A DNA stretch of 64,000 nt from NCBI RefSeq assembly GCF_029407905.1, contig NC_073637.1:58404501-58468500 (forward strand). Reading direction: 5' to 3'. Positions 34,363 to 46,485 of this stretch are shown here, piece by piece. Source of the DNA: Bubalus kerabau (lineage: Eukaryota > Chordata > Mammalia > Artiodactyla > Bovidae). The translations under genes were made by a program, and so were the position numbers. The first letter of the stretch is position 1, and every line of letters begins with the position of its first letter. The notes below the pieces were generated by a model. The model was given only the letters and a program-made list of their open reading frames with translations, ran no database searches and was not told the origin of the DNA.

Positions 34363-35222
34363 TGATAGGGTAAGGGGTCCCAGGAGAAAGAGAACCAGGC
34401 ATGGCTTTCTTGACAATAGAAAAGCAATTTTTGGTCAAAGCCTTTTTGTGATCTGAGTCTGGCCCTGTTCAATGATTGCCCTTGAATAGGTGTCAGTAAT
34501 TAATGATCTTAAAGGAACAAAAAGCTGTTTGTCAGGCAAGAGAAGGAACGATAGTAAAGGTAATATATCGATTGTAAAGACTCCCAGTTCTTTTTCAGTG
34601 GAAAGGTTAGCCTGCAGGGCTCAACCACCAGAACAACCAAACCTAAGGGATGATGATGTTGACCTTTTCTGACCCTCATGATTTCAATCAGCTAAAGCCT
34701 GGACTCTGTCTACTACCCAAGCCCCTTCATGAATATGCATATACCCTTAACATTGCTGTTTAGGAAGACACTATTTTGGAAAAGACCCCTGTGTTCTTCT
34801 TACTTACTGCAAGTAATAAATTCTGCCTTCTCCCAGTCTTCGGTTTGATTGTGTTTTTTGGCTAGATGCCCACCATTTAGAGTTGAACCCAGTTTTAGGT
34901 AATAGTTGGACATAGTATGATCTGATCAACTCAAAAAGATTTCCCCTTCTATTTCTGAAACTGTGCAGCTCAGATTGGGACTGGGTCGGGATCTGAACCC
35001 AGCCAAAACCTGGACTGGGAGTTGAACACACTTTAACTGAGACCTAGCATACCTGGTCTCAGGACTTAATGAAACTCAGGATCTTGACGATTCAACACAG
35101 AAAGAATTCAGAAAGAGACAAAGTGATAGGTAAGAAGTAGATTTATTTGGAGAGAAATACTCTCCACAGACAGAGTTGAGCTACCTGAGAAGGCGGGAGC
35201 AGCCCAGGGTATGCAATTGTCA
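34363..35222 (+). repeat. Probable ERV LTR and leader remnant
   Basis: Starts TG (tgatagggtaaggggtccc), has a polyadenylation signal in 'ctgcaagtaataaattctgcc' (34808), and continues into 'ggctagatgcccaccatttag'. The flank 35090-35220 (gaattcagaaagagacaaag, 'agatttatttggagagaaat') has the wording of ruminant ERV boundaries. No gag, pol or env frame is present. Exact ends and family are not determined. Confidence 0.5.
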
Positions 35223-35234
35223 GTTTTCATAGGG

Positions 35235-35460
35235 GTGGATAGCTGGCACTAACAGTAAAGAATCCATCTGCCAGTGCAGAAGAAATAAGAGATGCAGGTT
35301 TGATCCCTGGATCAGGAAGATCCCCTGGTGAAGGGCATAGCAACCCACTCCAGTATTCTTGCCTGGACAATCCTGTGGATTCAGGAGCCTGGCAGGTTAT
35401 GGTCCACAGGATCACTAAGAGTCAGACATGATTGAAGCCACTTAGCATGCATGCATGCAA
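35235..35460 (+). repeat. Bov-tA SINE
   Basis: Slightly diverged copy, 'ggatcaggaagatcccctgg' through 'ccacttagcatgcatgcatg'. Confidence 0.88.
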
Positions 35461-35600
35461 CCAGTGGGTGGGGTAGTCTAGTTATTTTAGGAAGTGGTGG
35501 GGATTTCCAGGAATTGGGCTACCACCCACTTTTGAACCTTTATGGTCAGCCTTGGAATTGTCATGGAACCTGTTGGTGTGTGATTTAGCTTACTGATGTG

Positions 35601-37668
35601 TTCAGTTTAGTTCAGTTGCTCAGTCATGTCCGACTCTTTGCAACCCCATGAATCGCAACACACCAGGCCTCCCTGTCCATCACCAACTCCCAGAGTTCAC
35701 TCAGACTCACGTCCATCAAGTCAGTGATGCCATCCAGCCATCTCATCCTCTGTCATCCCCTTCTCCTCCTGCCCCCAATCCCTCCTAGCATCAGAGTCTT
35801 TTCTAATGAGTCAACTCTTCTCATGAGGTGGCCAAAGTACTGGAGTTTCAGCTTCAGCATCATTCCTTCCAAAGAAATCCCAGGGCTGATCTTCAGAATG
35901 GACTGGTTGGATCTCCTTCCAGTCCAAGGGACTCTCAGGAGTCTTCTCCAACACCACAGTTCAAAAGCAGCAATTCTTCGGTGCTCAGCTTTCTTCACAG
36001 TCCAACTCTCACATCCATACATGACCACAGGAAAAACCATAGCCTTGACTAGATGAACCTTTGTTGGCAAAGTAATGTCTCTGCTTTTGAATATGCTATC
36101 TAGGTTGGTCATAACTTTTCTTCCAAGGAGTAAGCGTCTTTTAATTTCATGGCTGCAGTCACCATCTTCAGTGAGTTTGGAGCCCAAAAACAAATAAAGT
36201 CTGACACTGTTGCCACTGTTTCCCCATCTATTTCCCATGAAGTGATGGGATCAGATGCCTTGATCTTCGTTTTCTGAATGTTGAGCTTTAAGCCAACTTT
36301 TTCACTCTCCACTTTCACTTTCATCAAGAGGCTTTTGAGTTCCTCTTCACTTTCTGCCATAAGGGTGGTGTCATCTGCATATCTGAGGTGATTGATATTT
36401 CTCCTGGCAATCTTGATTCCAGCTTGTGCTTCTTCCAGTCCAGCGTTTCTCATGATGTACTCTGCATATAAGTTAAATAAACAGGGTGACAATATACAGC
36501 CTTGACGAACTCCTTTTCCTATTTGGAACCAGTCTGTTTTTCCATGTCTAGTTCTAACTGTTGCTTCCTAACCTGCATACAAATTTCTCAAGAGGCAGAT
36601 CAGGTGGTCTGGTATTCCCATCTTTTGAAGAATTTTCCACAGTTTATTGTGATCCACACAGTCAAAGGCTTTGGCATAGTCAATAAAGCAGAAAGAGATG
36701 TTTTTCTGGAACTCTCTTGCTTTTTCCATGATCCAGCGGGTGTTGGCAATTTGATCTCTGGTTCCTCTGCCCTGTCTAAAACCAGCTTGAACATCAGGAA
36801 GTTCACAGTTCACATATTGCTGAAACCTGGCTTGGAGAATTTTGAGCATTACTTTACTAGCGTGTGAGATGAGTGCAATTGTGTGGTAGTTTGAGCATTC
36901 TTTGGCATTGCCTTTCTTTGGTATCGGAATGAAAACTGACCTTTTCCAGTCCTGTGGCCACTGCTGAGTTTTCCAAATTTGCTGGCATATTGAGTGCAGC
37001 ACTTTCACAGCATCATCTTTCAGGATTTGGAATAGCTCAACTGGAATTCCATCACCTCCACTAGCTTTATTCGTAGTGATGCTTTCTAAGGCCCTTTTGA
37101 CTTCACATTTCAGGATGTCTGGCTCTAGGTGAGTGATCACACCATCATGATTATCTGGGTCATGAAGATCTTTTTTGTACAGTTCTTCTGTGTATTCTTG
37201 CCATCTCTTCTTAATATCTTCTGCTTCTGTTAGGTCCATACCATTTCTGTCCTTTATTGAGCTCATCTTTGCATGAAATGTTCCTTTGATATCTCTGATT
37301 TTCTTGAAGAGATCCCTAGTCTTTCCCATTCTGTTGTTTTCCTCTATTTCTTTGCATTGATCGCTGAAGAAGGCTTTCTTATCTCTTCTTGCTATTCTTT
37401 GGAACTCTGCATTCAGATGTTTATATCTTTCCTTTTCTTCTTTGCTTTTCCCTTCTCTTCTTTTCACAGCTATTTGTAAGGCCTCCCCAGACAGCCATTT
37501 TGCTTTTTTGCATTTCTTTTCCATGGGAATGGTCTTGATCCCTGTCTCCTGTACAATGTCATGAACCTCATTCTATAGTTCATCAGGCCCTCTATCTATC
37601 AGATCTAGGCCCTTAAATCTATTTCTCACTTCCACTATATAATCATAAGGGATTTGATTTAGGTCTTA
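35601..37668 (-). mobile_element. BovB LINE, best-preserved copy
   Basis: About 2.07 kb of a ~3.2-kb element, reverse strand, 3' terminus at 35601 and 5' truncation near 37668. Carries nearly the whole RT and C-terminal region with only a few disabling changes. Confidence 0.95.
35753..37524 (-). pseudogene. BovB ORF2 reverse transcriptase, nearly intact
   Basis: Read from 37524 downward: post-endonuclease region (HLNAEFQRIARRDKKAFFSD), RT fingers (VFIPIPKKGNAKECSNY), AGFRQGRGTRDQI, motif A SFCFIDYAKAFDCVDH, motif B GVRQGCILSPCLFNLYAEY, motif C LRYADDTTLMAES, then the thumb/connection and the CESWTVKKAEHRR segment. Defects I can see: an in-frame TAG at 36568-36570 where the copy at 32590 has CAG; a 2-nt length difference near 36190 that shifts frame (compare 32963-32983); and a TGA at the GRRRRG site near 35753. 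5' truncation removes the endonuclease. Few lesions imply a young copy. Confidence 0.93.
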
Positions 37669-38078
37669 TGCAAAAATTGGAGAGAAAGTAACCAATAGTA
37701 TAGAGAAGCAGAAGAGGGGTAGAAACGTATAACCCAAGGGTGTTGAATTTTACTAGAGATAAAATGGTGGCAACTTGAAATCATTCATGTATAATGATCC
37801 AAAATTCTTGTGGTTTCAGAGAAGGTATACAGAAATAAGTCCACATATCCTCCTATTTCAAATAAGAAGAACTTGTGGCTAGCGGAGGATTACTGACTGA
37901 GACATGATCCTTTCGTTAAGCAGCCTCCAGTCTAGCTGAGAAGACAAGACTCAAGAACAAGACACAAGCTGGTAGCAATTAAGTGCGAGGCATGAGGTGC
38001 TGAGAGCCTTAGCTATGACAGAGGCAGAGAGAACGAGGAGGAGAAAGGAGAACATGCGTTTCAGATTTAGTGCCACAC
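37669..38078. other. Unassigned DNA
   Basis: No gene or repeat recognised. Confidence 0.45.
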
Positions 38079-38090
38079 CCTTTTATATGC

Positions 38091-38303
38091 AGGGGTCCCT
38101 GGTGGCTCAGATGGTAAAGAATCCACCTCTGATGCAGGAGATCGGGTTTGATTCCTGACTCAGGAAGATCTCCCTGGAGCAGGGCACAGCAATGCACTCC
38201 AGTATTCCTGCCTGGAGAATACCATGGACAAAGGAGCCTGATGGGACTACAGTCCATAGGGTCACAAAGAGTCAGACATGACTGAAGTGACTTAGCACAC
38301 ACA
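38091..38303 (+). repeat. Bov-tA SINE
   Basis: TSD ccttttatatgc at 38079-38090 and 38304-38315. Confidence 0.95.
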
Positions 38304-38315
38304 CCTTTTATATGC

Positions 38316-38690
38316 TTCGTAGCAACTGTACTATTTAAATGACTAAACTCTGATAGCCAGGACAACTTTCACATCAAATGTCTTACAGTCTCCTAACCTA
38401 TGAAGTAATTCTAGCTTCTCTATAACTTCCTCCTTTAGGTCACTCATCTATATCCTCTACTAACCTTTGGGGTTAAAACTCTTTGGTGCCAGCTTTTCCA
38501 GAGTGTGCCAGTTTTGCTGGCTTCCAAACCTCTAGCCTTGACACGGTGATGGTTGAGGCCTGTGGCATATATTTGCTTCTCTTAACCGACCTACTGAAAC
38601 GTCATATATTCCTGTTTAGTCCTCCTGCTGAGATGAGTTACTGGCTTGTCCTTTCCAGGCTAGACTATGTGTTATTATTCCTGCCCCCTT
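38316..38690. other. Unassigned DNA
   Basis: No gene or repeat recognised. Confidence 0.45.
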
Positions 38691-39230
38691 GTATGAGTTA
38701 CCTATTGTTGCATAACAAGTTACCCCAACACATAGTGGCTTAAAGCAATGAACATGTATTATCATACATAGTTTCTCAGGATCAGGAATCTGGGAGAAGC
38801 TTAGCGCAGTGGTTCTGATTCAGTCTCTCATGAGGCTGCAAAGTGTCAGTTGGAGCTGCAGTCATCCAGGGGCTGGCGTGGGGCTGGAGGATGCACTTCC
38901 CAGCTCACTCACATGGCTGTTGGCAAGAGGCCTCAGGTCCTTGCACATGGGCCTCACTATAGGGTTGCTCACGGTATTAATACTGCAGCTGGGTTCCTAT
39001 AAAGTTAATGATATGAGAGAGAAAGACAGACAGAGAGAGAGAGGCAGGGAAGGAGGGAAGCACTGCCTCTTAGGACATACGCCATTAGTTCCACCTTATT
39101 CTGTTCATTAAAAGTGAGTCACTCAGTCTAGCCAACACTCAGTGGGAAGGGATTACACAAAGATGTGAATATCAAGAGGTATGAACCATATGTGGTAGTT
39201 TTATAAAGTCACCGCTTTATAAAGTGACTC
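38691..39230 (-). repeat. Ancient LTR-type repeat
   Basis: Begins gttacctattgttgcataac and contains 'acacatagtggcttaaagca', 'gctgcagtcatccaggggct', 'gctcactcacatggctgttg' and 'tgggcctcactatagggttg', a common old mammalian repeat of MaLR/ERVL style in reverse orientation. Exact family not assigned. Confidence 0.65.
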
Positions 39231-41762
39231 CTCCATTCTTCATTTGAAGTAGTTACCTTAGTTTTCTCATATATGTATAATTTTATGGTGAAATTAAAGT
39301 GAATTTTAATCTGTTTGCCTGTGAAACTATATGAAGTCAGTATTTTATATAGTAGCCTCAAAATAAGAGTTCCCTTTTCCTCCTACTTTTCGAGAGTGAA
39401 AATGCATGTATCTTTCCCCCTAATATTGTCTTCCAGTGAAAGCTGTAGGTTACAATTTTGTAAGTATGTCAGGATAACAGCACAAAACATTCCTTAAGCT
39501 CACCATGTCAAGAAGCAAATGGAGAACTCTTTCTTCTTCTTGCTGCTAACTGAAAATATTCATATCCAAATCCTTCACCACTCAGCCAGCAGGCCAAACC
39601 CAATTCACTGTAAATCGAGCATTTGACAAACATTTTCTTTGTTTACTTATATCAGGTAAATAAAAAACTGTATCAATGTGAACATTTGTTCATTTCATAA
39701 ATAAATGAAATAATTCAGGGCTTGAGTCTTCAGTGTTTAGAGGAAGCAAGAATTCAGCAACTCAGATATAACATACTGTTGCCATGGTTTGACGTGTGGC
39801 AAGATTCCTTTAAACCAGGTATAAATTGGAAATTGGAAGTCAAGGTCATGGCCTCTGTCATTCAGGAATTTACAGCTGGTGAATACTTTAGAACTTGGTT
39901 CCTGAAACCATACCTGTTGTCACTAAGAAAACAAAGTCTGGTCTGATATCCCCTTCTTCCAAGGAAGCAGTAGAGATTTCCCTTTCTTAAATGCATGCCA
40001 ACTTGGACACCAGTGAAAGGATTGTCTGATGAAGAAAGAATGCTGAAATACTCACCATGGTTGCTCCACCAGAAGTCATCTGCATTCATAGATTTGGACA
40101 TAGATCCCTGGTTGTGTGTATGAATAGAAAGAAGACAGAATTGTACTCCAGTCTTAGTTCCATCACAGCTGTGTTAACCTCAGCAGTATTTCTGACCTTA
40201 GTTTCCTTAAAAGTGAAATGGGAAAAATGAATAAGTATACTTGTAAACTTGTTCTGAGGACAAAATATGTTAAAATACTAGTAAAAGGGTTGACACGTAG
40301 ACATTCAGGAAATTCTGATTCTTCCCTTTGTGTCCCATTGAAGTGTTCTGGAAATACCTCTATCAGAGTGCTTTTTCATGTAACAGCTGTCTAATTTTGT
40401 GTCTGTGCTGGTGGATCTGGTGTGGAGAGAAGGTTTTCTGTCTTCTCCATGCAATACATCAGATTGTTAACTGTATTCTGGAGACTTAAGAGAGAATTGT
40501 GCTGAATATTTAAGTACTCCCTGAAGTCAGTGCATGATTTAGGAAATTATGTATATTAGAATGTTATGCTGCAACATGATACATTAAGTCCCAACGAAGC
40601 TGTGGTTCCTGGTTCAGACTGTATTAAGTTTCTCTGCTTAAATTTTATTATAGTGTAGATCATCGATATCAAGTGAATCAAGCCAACTATGAAAGCATCA
40701 CTAATAATAGAAACACATTTTAATGTATCAAGAAACCACTCTGTGAAATTTTACACAAAATACACCACTTCTTTCAGAGACATTTGCTGGAAAGTTGCTA
40801 ATGTTGACCTTTATATTAATTTATGTTTACCGAATGCTTTGCAGTCACCTTTATTTCCCATCTCCAAGGACTGTTGATAATGGATCAAATCAAACCATCA
40901 CTTTGGAGATAAGACTTTGCTGAGATGGAAGGTACCGTCACGCCACACACCAAGTGAAAATGTAGGATAATCTGGTCTATGGTATTTTGTAGAGCCCCTT
41001 CTACTGTCAAAAATGGGCCAAGCTCTAGTCTTGAACATTTTCTCAAATACTTTATCCTCTATTAATTGGGAACAATTAGTTATTGTCTCCCAAACTTCCT
41101 TCATTTTGCCCACAGAGCCAGGAAGAAGAATCAGCACACTCTTTGCACCTTTTACTCCTTCCAAGCCATTTATTACCACTGCAAACTTTCTCTCAACTGC
41201 CTTTTCTTACTAGAACTTAATGTACTCAACTCTCTCCTTGTCATATCATCTTGATTTCCTTGTCATATTCTTGCTTGATATGCTCAGCCTTTTCCATCTC
41301 ACACCATTCAAATTTACAAAGGACTACTCTCTAAACCACAACTCAGTTTTGAAATGTATAATGACAGCTACGACGACGAAGAGAATGTAATTATTCATGA
41401 TGAAAATGTCTGTCTTATCCCTGTAGACCAGGAATTTATAAGGAAGTCTGGGGAGAACCTGATGCTGTTTAGCAGAGTAGATAAAGTTAGGTGATATTTC
41501 TAGTTAATGTCTCTAATACCATGTCTCTAAGCAATGATTGCCTGATGCCCTTCTTCACCAGATACCATGCTGCTAAGAAGACTAGATATTCAATCAGTTC
41601 ACAGGAGACAATATAGACAATAACTCTACTGAAGGTATGCAGAGCTTCTATAGTACTTTTTGCCTCCCTCTTAATAGGTCCCATGCAGACTTGAAAACAT
41701 GGGATATATTCTTTAGCCTATCTTTCTTTACTTAAACACAATATAGTCATTTGGGCTTAGGC
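39231..41762. other. Unassigned DNA, 2.5 kb
   Basis: The longest repeat-poor stretch in the window. No domain is recognisable in its short open frames (longest about 90 codons, 40898-41179 reverse). An acidic open stretch of about 70 codons at 41279-41493 (+) lacks an early ATG and convincing splice sites. Confidence 0.45.
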
Positions 41763-41774
41763 ATTCTTACTTAT

Positions 41775-41997
41775 GACTTCCTTGGTGACTGAGATGGTAA
41801 AAAAAAAAAAAAAATCTGCCTTCAGTGCAGGAGACCTGAGTTTAATTTTTTGATCAGGAAGATCCCCTGGAGAAGGGAATGTCTACCCACTCCAGTACTC
41901 TTACCTGGAGAATCCCATGGACAGAGGGGTCTGGCGGGGTACAATCAATGGGGTTGCAAAGAATCGGATATGCCTGAGTGACTAACACTTGGGTTGG
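41775..41997 (+). repeat. Bov-tA SINE with internal poly(A)
   Basis: A run of 16 A replaces the usual 'aag' in the head. TSD attcttacttat (41763-41774) and attcttatttat (41998-42009). Confidence 0.93.
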
Positions 41998-42009
41998 ATT
42001 CTTATTTAT

Positions 42010-42754
42010 AGTCACCTTGATAAATCTTGGGTATTTCTATATTACCTTCTATTTGAAAGTAACCGCATCTATTGATGGTCATGCCATGTTATTTTTCCAG
42101 AATTCATCATGAAAGGGTGTTCATCATCTTGCAGCCCACCTCACTTTCTCTTAATGTACTTCTAGCCTGAGTGTTATTATAACAACCAGACATACACAAG
42201 CATACCGTGACGGCACCTTACAACCACTGCAATTTGTTGCTTTCTACATCAGGAAATGTTTGCTGTAGCACCTGTAGGAAACTGTTCAGTTAAAGTTTGA
42301 CTCATGTACAAATCTGGAACTGCAAGGGATTAACAAAACACAGGACAAGAATCGGTAGAGAAGTAATACGCTCTTCCTCCCCTTGGGTGGACAGTTATGG
42401 CTGAGTTCCTCAGACCATTCCCACATGATAAGATCACACTGGTTGATTTGCCATGTTTCTTAAAAAGAATGTTTTTTCCCCTCAGTTGAAAAATGTAAGA
42501 TTCAGGAGTATTTTAGTTATGCCCATTGTTATAATACATTGGCAAGTAGATATGCCATCATGATTTTAAGAAATATTTTATCAGTTCCCAAACCAATATG
42601 CATATTTTTCAGAATATTTAAACCAATCAAAATATTTGGACTATTAAATAAACACAGCATGAGAAAAATTTTAATGAGAAACGTTAAGTAAATCAAATGT
42701 AGAATTGCATGATTCTCTGTTTTCAGTGTTTTGGCATAAAAAAGCAAAAAATTG
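42010..42754. other. Unassigned AT-rich DNA
   Basis: No gene or repeat recognised. Confidence 0.45.
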
Positions 42755-42870
42755 TGAAGTCCCTAATGATCCAGTGGTTAGGACTCTGCTTTCACTGCCA
42801 ACAGCCCATGTTCTATCCCTGGTCAGGGGATACCCCAAGTGGAGTGAAGTGGCAAAAAAAAAAAAAAAAG
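42755..42870 (+). repeat. CHR-type SINE
   Basis: gaagtccctaatgatccag, 'tggttaggactctgctttca', poly(A) at 42854-42869. Confidence 0.85.
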
Positions 42871-43660
42871 ATGAAAATTGAAGATTTGCCCTTAGAAATG
42901 TATTATTTTTTTCTCTTTAAATAATGGAAACATGTTATAGAAAGTAGTAACAAAGTAAAATTACTGCAGTAAAATATAAAAAGTATAAAAACTCTAGTAC
43001 ATGACATGGTCTTTGATTTTTGCCTCAAAATGATTTCCCATTTAATACCTCCCCTTAAATATTGATATAAAATCAGGGGTCAGCCAAACATCTTGGTAAC
43101 GCTAAGAAATTGTACTTTAAATGAAATATGCAAACACTTATTTTCATTTTCTAATCTTAATTCAGAGAAGATAGAAAATACAAATATTCAGTCCCCAAAG
43201 AAATATTAACTCATCAAACTGGGCTGCTTTGGAATAAAAAGACCTACATGTGTGCCCTGTGGACTTAGTTAATATAACTACGAGTACTGTAATTTTTGCA
43301 TTTCCTGATTTGTACTAAAATTGCAAGTATATTAGTTTAATATTTTATAGGGAGTTTGGAAGACTGCTCTTGAAATTTTCAAGGTATAGGGTTGTTTTTC
43401 TTCTGGAAGGAGAAACCCAGCATCTGACAATAATTCTCTGTAATCTTTTACTTGGCCAAAGGCTCTGATTGGTTATAGACATGGCTTTTACTCACACACA
43501 AGTTGAACAATTTCACAAGTAAAGAGGCTTCCCTTTTTTATTTTGTTCAAAATAGCAAACTATGCATCAAACCCTCCTTTTGTGTCTGTCCTAGAGACCC
43601 TAAAGTATTTGATCTAACACCAGACACTCCAATTAGTTACCTAGTCATCATAGTTAGTCG
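42871..43660. other. Unassigned AT-rich DNA
   Basis: No gene or repeat recognised. Confidence 0.45.
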
Positions 43661-43662
43661 TT

Positions 43663-43788
43663 TTTTTTTTTTTTTTCTTTCTTTCTTTTTTTAAATTTTT
43701 GTGGAATCTTAATTCCTCAACCAGGGACTGAACCTGGCTCTGGCAGTCGAAGTGCGGAGTCTTGACCACTGGACCACTCAGGCATTCC
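43663..43788 (-). repeat. CHR-type SINE
   Basis: Poly(T)/(cttt)n at left, 'gactgaacctggctctggca', 'ccactggaccactcaggcat' at right. Confidence 0.8.
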
Positions 43789-43828
43789 CCATAGCTACTT
43801 TTTTAAAGGTATTGGGGGAAAGCTACTT

Positions 43829-44245
43829 TCTTTTTTTACTTTTATTTGCATTTATTTTTTGCAGCATTTATTCCCAAGCCATAACTTTTTGTTTCTTCAG
43901 TTTCTTATGGGATATCTTTTTCTTCTGTGCAGCCTCCTCTTCTGGTTTAGGAACAATCTGTTCTTTTTCAGTAATGAGCATCTCAGTGTGGCAAGGAGAG
44001 CTCACGTAAGGGTTGATCCGATCATGAGCTCTGTAAGTGCTGCACCGCATCTTGGGTGCCTTGTTCACCTGAATGTTCTCAATAACCAGAGAATCTACAC
44101 CTAAGCCCTTAAGTTCAGCATTATTTTCTGAATTTTTGAACACGTGCAGTAAAAATTCAGTACTCTTTTTGGGCCGCCGACCCTGCGTCCAGCCCCACTG
44201 TTTGGCTTGTGCACACCTACCAACTCCACCATTGTAACGATGGAA
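43829..44245 (-). pseudogene. RPL17: RPL17 processed pseudogene, 5'-truncated
   Basis: Derived from the mRNA of large-subunit ribosomal protein L17 (uL22 family). The reverse strand reads from HRYNGGVGRCAQAKQWGWTQ (about residue 58 of the 184-residue protein) through KAPKMRCSTYRAH and EKEQIVPKPEEEAAQKKK to the natural stop at 43868-43870. That is an uninterrupted ~125-codon frame with many substitutions. A short 3'UTR with aataaa signals and an A-rich tail follows to about 43829. No introns, so it is a retrocopy. The first ~57 codons are missing: the copy stops at a truncated SINE. There is no start codon of its own and no sign of a promoter. Confidence 0.93.
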
Positions 44246-44345
44246 TGTCCTTGCCTGGAGAATCCTATGGACAGAGGAGCCTGGCAGGCTGCAGTTCACA
44301 GGGTCGCAAAGAGTGGGGCATGGCTGAAGAAAGTTAGCATGCACA
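44246..44345 (+). repeat. 5'-truncated Bov-tA abutting RPL17 copy
   Basis: 3' half of a Bov-tA (ttgcctggagaatcctatgg to agttagcatgcacaca). It meets the pseudogene directly at the codons for residue ~57. Confidence 0.85.
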
Positions 44346-45007
44346 CAGTCAGGCTTTCATTCTTCCACTCCACTGAAATATACACTCTTTAAGGTCACTG
44401 TTCTTGCTGAATCCAGTGGTTTATCTTCAGTCTTCATATTATTGTACCTGTCTTAGAGCAGCATTTGACAGTAATTGATCAAGCCTACCTTTTGAAAATT
44501 TTCTTCTTTTGGCTTCAGAGACATCATCCATATGTTTTCCCTTCTATGAAATTGTGTTTTTTTTTTCCCTAGTTTTTCTTACTCTTCCTGGCCTCTAAAT
44601 TTTTAAGAGTCCTAAAGATGATCTTCACTAAGATTTTAAGGTTTCTTTGTTATTGTTTACATAGAGTTAAGGGCTCTATGGATATAGAGATCCTGATTCT
44701 CAGAGGGAAAACCAGGGGACATATCAAGAGTCCAGTTGAACAACTATGGCTGCTGTTTGGGCACTTCCAGCTCTTAATGTCCAGGGACCAGTCAGCAAGA
44801 TAAGGAGTCATCATTCTCTTGCAAGGGAAATTGACTCCGATCATCAGGAGGAGGTAGGACTGGTTAGAATATGTGAGGAGCTCAGGTAATTCACTTGGGC
44901 AGACCCTCAGTACTCCTTTGACCAATCATTTTTTTTCTAAGATTTTTTTTTTTTTTTTGGATGTGGATCATTTTTAAAGTCTGTATTGAATTTGTTACAA
45001 TATTGCT
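44346..45007. other. Unassigned DNA with a poly(T) run
   Basis: No gene recognised; poly(T) at 44944-44959. Confidence 0.45.
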
Positions 45008-45127
45008 TCTGTTTTAGTTTTTTTGGCTGCAAAGCATGTGGGATCTTAACTCCCCAACCAGGGATAGAACCTGCACCCCCTTCATTGAAAGGCAAAGTCC
45101 TAACCACTGGACAACCAGAAGAGTCCC
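45008..45127 (-). repeat. CHR-type SINE
   Basis: 'catgtgggatcttaactccc', 'ccagggatagaacctgcacc', 'ctaaccactggacaaccag'. Confidence 0.82.
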
Positions 45128-45166
45128 CTCTCTTGAGTAATTCTGATGGTAAATTGAATTTGTTAT

Positions 45167-45345
45167 TGTTGTTGAGTCATTAAGTCGTGTCTGACTCTGT
45201 GACCTCATGGATTGCAGCAGGCCAGGCTTCCCTGTCCTTCACTATCTCCCTGTTTGCTGAAACTCATGTCCATTGAGTCAGTGATGCCATCCAACCATCT
45301 CATCATCTGTCACCCCCTTCTCCTCTTGCCCTCAATTTTTCCCAG
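45167..45345 (-). repeat. BovB 3'-end fragment
   Basis: 'tcgtgtctgactctgtgacc', 'gtccattgagtcagtgatgc', 'cccttctcctcttgccctca' in reverse orientation. Preceded by (gtt)n, a common tail form. Confidence 0.85.
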
Positions 45346-45690
45346 GTGTAGTAACTCTGACCAGAGAAAGATATGGTAAGCAATGCGCAGATACCTGAAA
45401 AGAAAGGGTCTAGTCATGTAGGGTAAACCATCGAGACCAGCAGAGTTGCTAGCTGAGGGCGAGGGGATCTGGAATGTACAGGAGAAGGGGGATACAGCCA
45501 GTGTTAGCTGTGGCCCCATGACCAGCTGCAGCAGTGAGAATTGTTGCTTGTCTCACTAAACCTTCCCTTTCCGAATTTCCCTCAGGAAGAAAAGATCATG
45601 AGGAGCTGCTTTGGAAGCTATGCAAAGAGTAAGAGATGCAAGGGATGGATTATGGTGACCCTGACTTATTTCCCCAGCTTCTGAGAATGC
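45346..45690. other. Unassigned DNA
   Basis: No gene or repeat recognised. Confidence 0.4.
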
Positions 45691-46075
45691 TGCTGGAAGA
45701 TGATCCTCAGCTGTCAGCCTTCTATAGGAATTTCCTCAGAAGAAAACTGCCTTGCCCAAGGTCATGACTCCTTTCCAGGATAGCTGGTATCCTGTGATCC
45801 ATCAGAGTGGGAATATAAAGGTCTGACCCCATGTTCCAACTCAGGACAGTTCTGAAGGGCTGTCCCAGCCGCACAGCTACATGTGGGGTCAGCTGAGGCT
45901 TCACTGGGACTGCACTGCGGCTCAGCTTCTACCTCTGCCCGATCCTACTTCATTCTCTTCTCTTCCATGAGTATTGATCCTGAATGCACTCCTCAGTAAG
46001 CTTCCCACACACTAATCTCCTTCTCAAACTCTGCTTCTGAGGAAACCCAATCGGAGACAATAGAATATTGTCTCC
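45691..46075 (+). repeat. Old LTR-like repeat, family unassigned
   Basis: 'ctgccttgcccaaggtcatg', 'gtattgatcctgaatgcact', 'taagcttcccacacactaat' and 'tctgcttctgaggaaaccca' follow an old mammalian repeat that ends this way. I cannot name it reliably. Confidence 0.45.
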
Positions 46076-46119
46076 AGTACCTGAACTCACTACATGCCTG
46101 TAACCAGGCATATAACTAA

Positions 46120-46485
46120 TTACAGTTCCTCAACATGCCAAAAGGATCTGTACATGTTCTCCCTGCCTCAAGTACCCAGGCCATTTTAGTCAAGCCCACT
46201 CACATTCATGCTCCAAGACTAAGCTCAAGACAGTTTTACCACCTCCTTGAAGCCTCCTCTAACCGCACTGCCATTCCCAACATGTGCTCTTCCAGAAGCC
46301 TGTGCCTCCATTGATCACATATTTCACTGTATCAATCTGGAATTATAGATTTACTTGTCTGTACAAGACTGAGACTTCCTTAAACTCAACATTTGTCTGG
46401 TCTTTCATTTTTGTATTCTAATGCTAATACAGGGCATCTGATAATGATGGGCATTCAATAAATGTTTTTTAAATGACTGAATGGA
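46120..46485 (+). repeat. L2 LINE 3' end
   Basis: 'ccaccteccttgaagcctcc'-type segment at about 46240, 'ctccattgatcacatatttc', 'atttacttgtctgtacaaga', terminal 'ggcattcaataaatgttttt'. Confidence 0.75.

Noticed and set aside
34363..35222. A complete endogenous retrovirus
   Set aside because: No gag, pro, pol or env frames nearby and no second LTR; only an LTR-like segment can be supported.
36568..37524. A 318-codon reverse-strand open frame
   Set aside because: Part of the BovB ORF2 at 35601-37668; ends at an in-frame stop inside the RT domain.
41279..41493. About 70 codons of open acidic frame ending ...LFSRVDKVR
   Set aside because: No early ATG, weak splice-site context, no recognisable domain; compatible with chance over a 64-kb six-frame scan.
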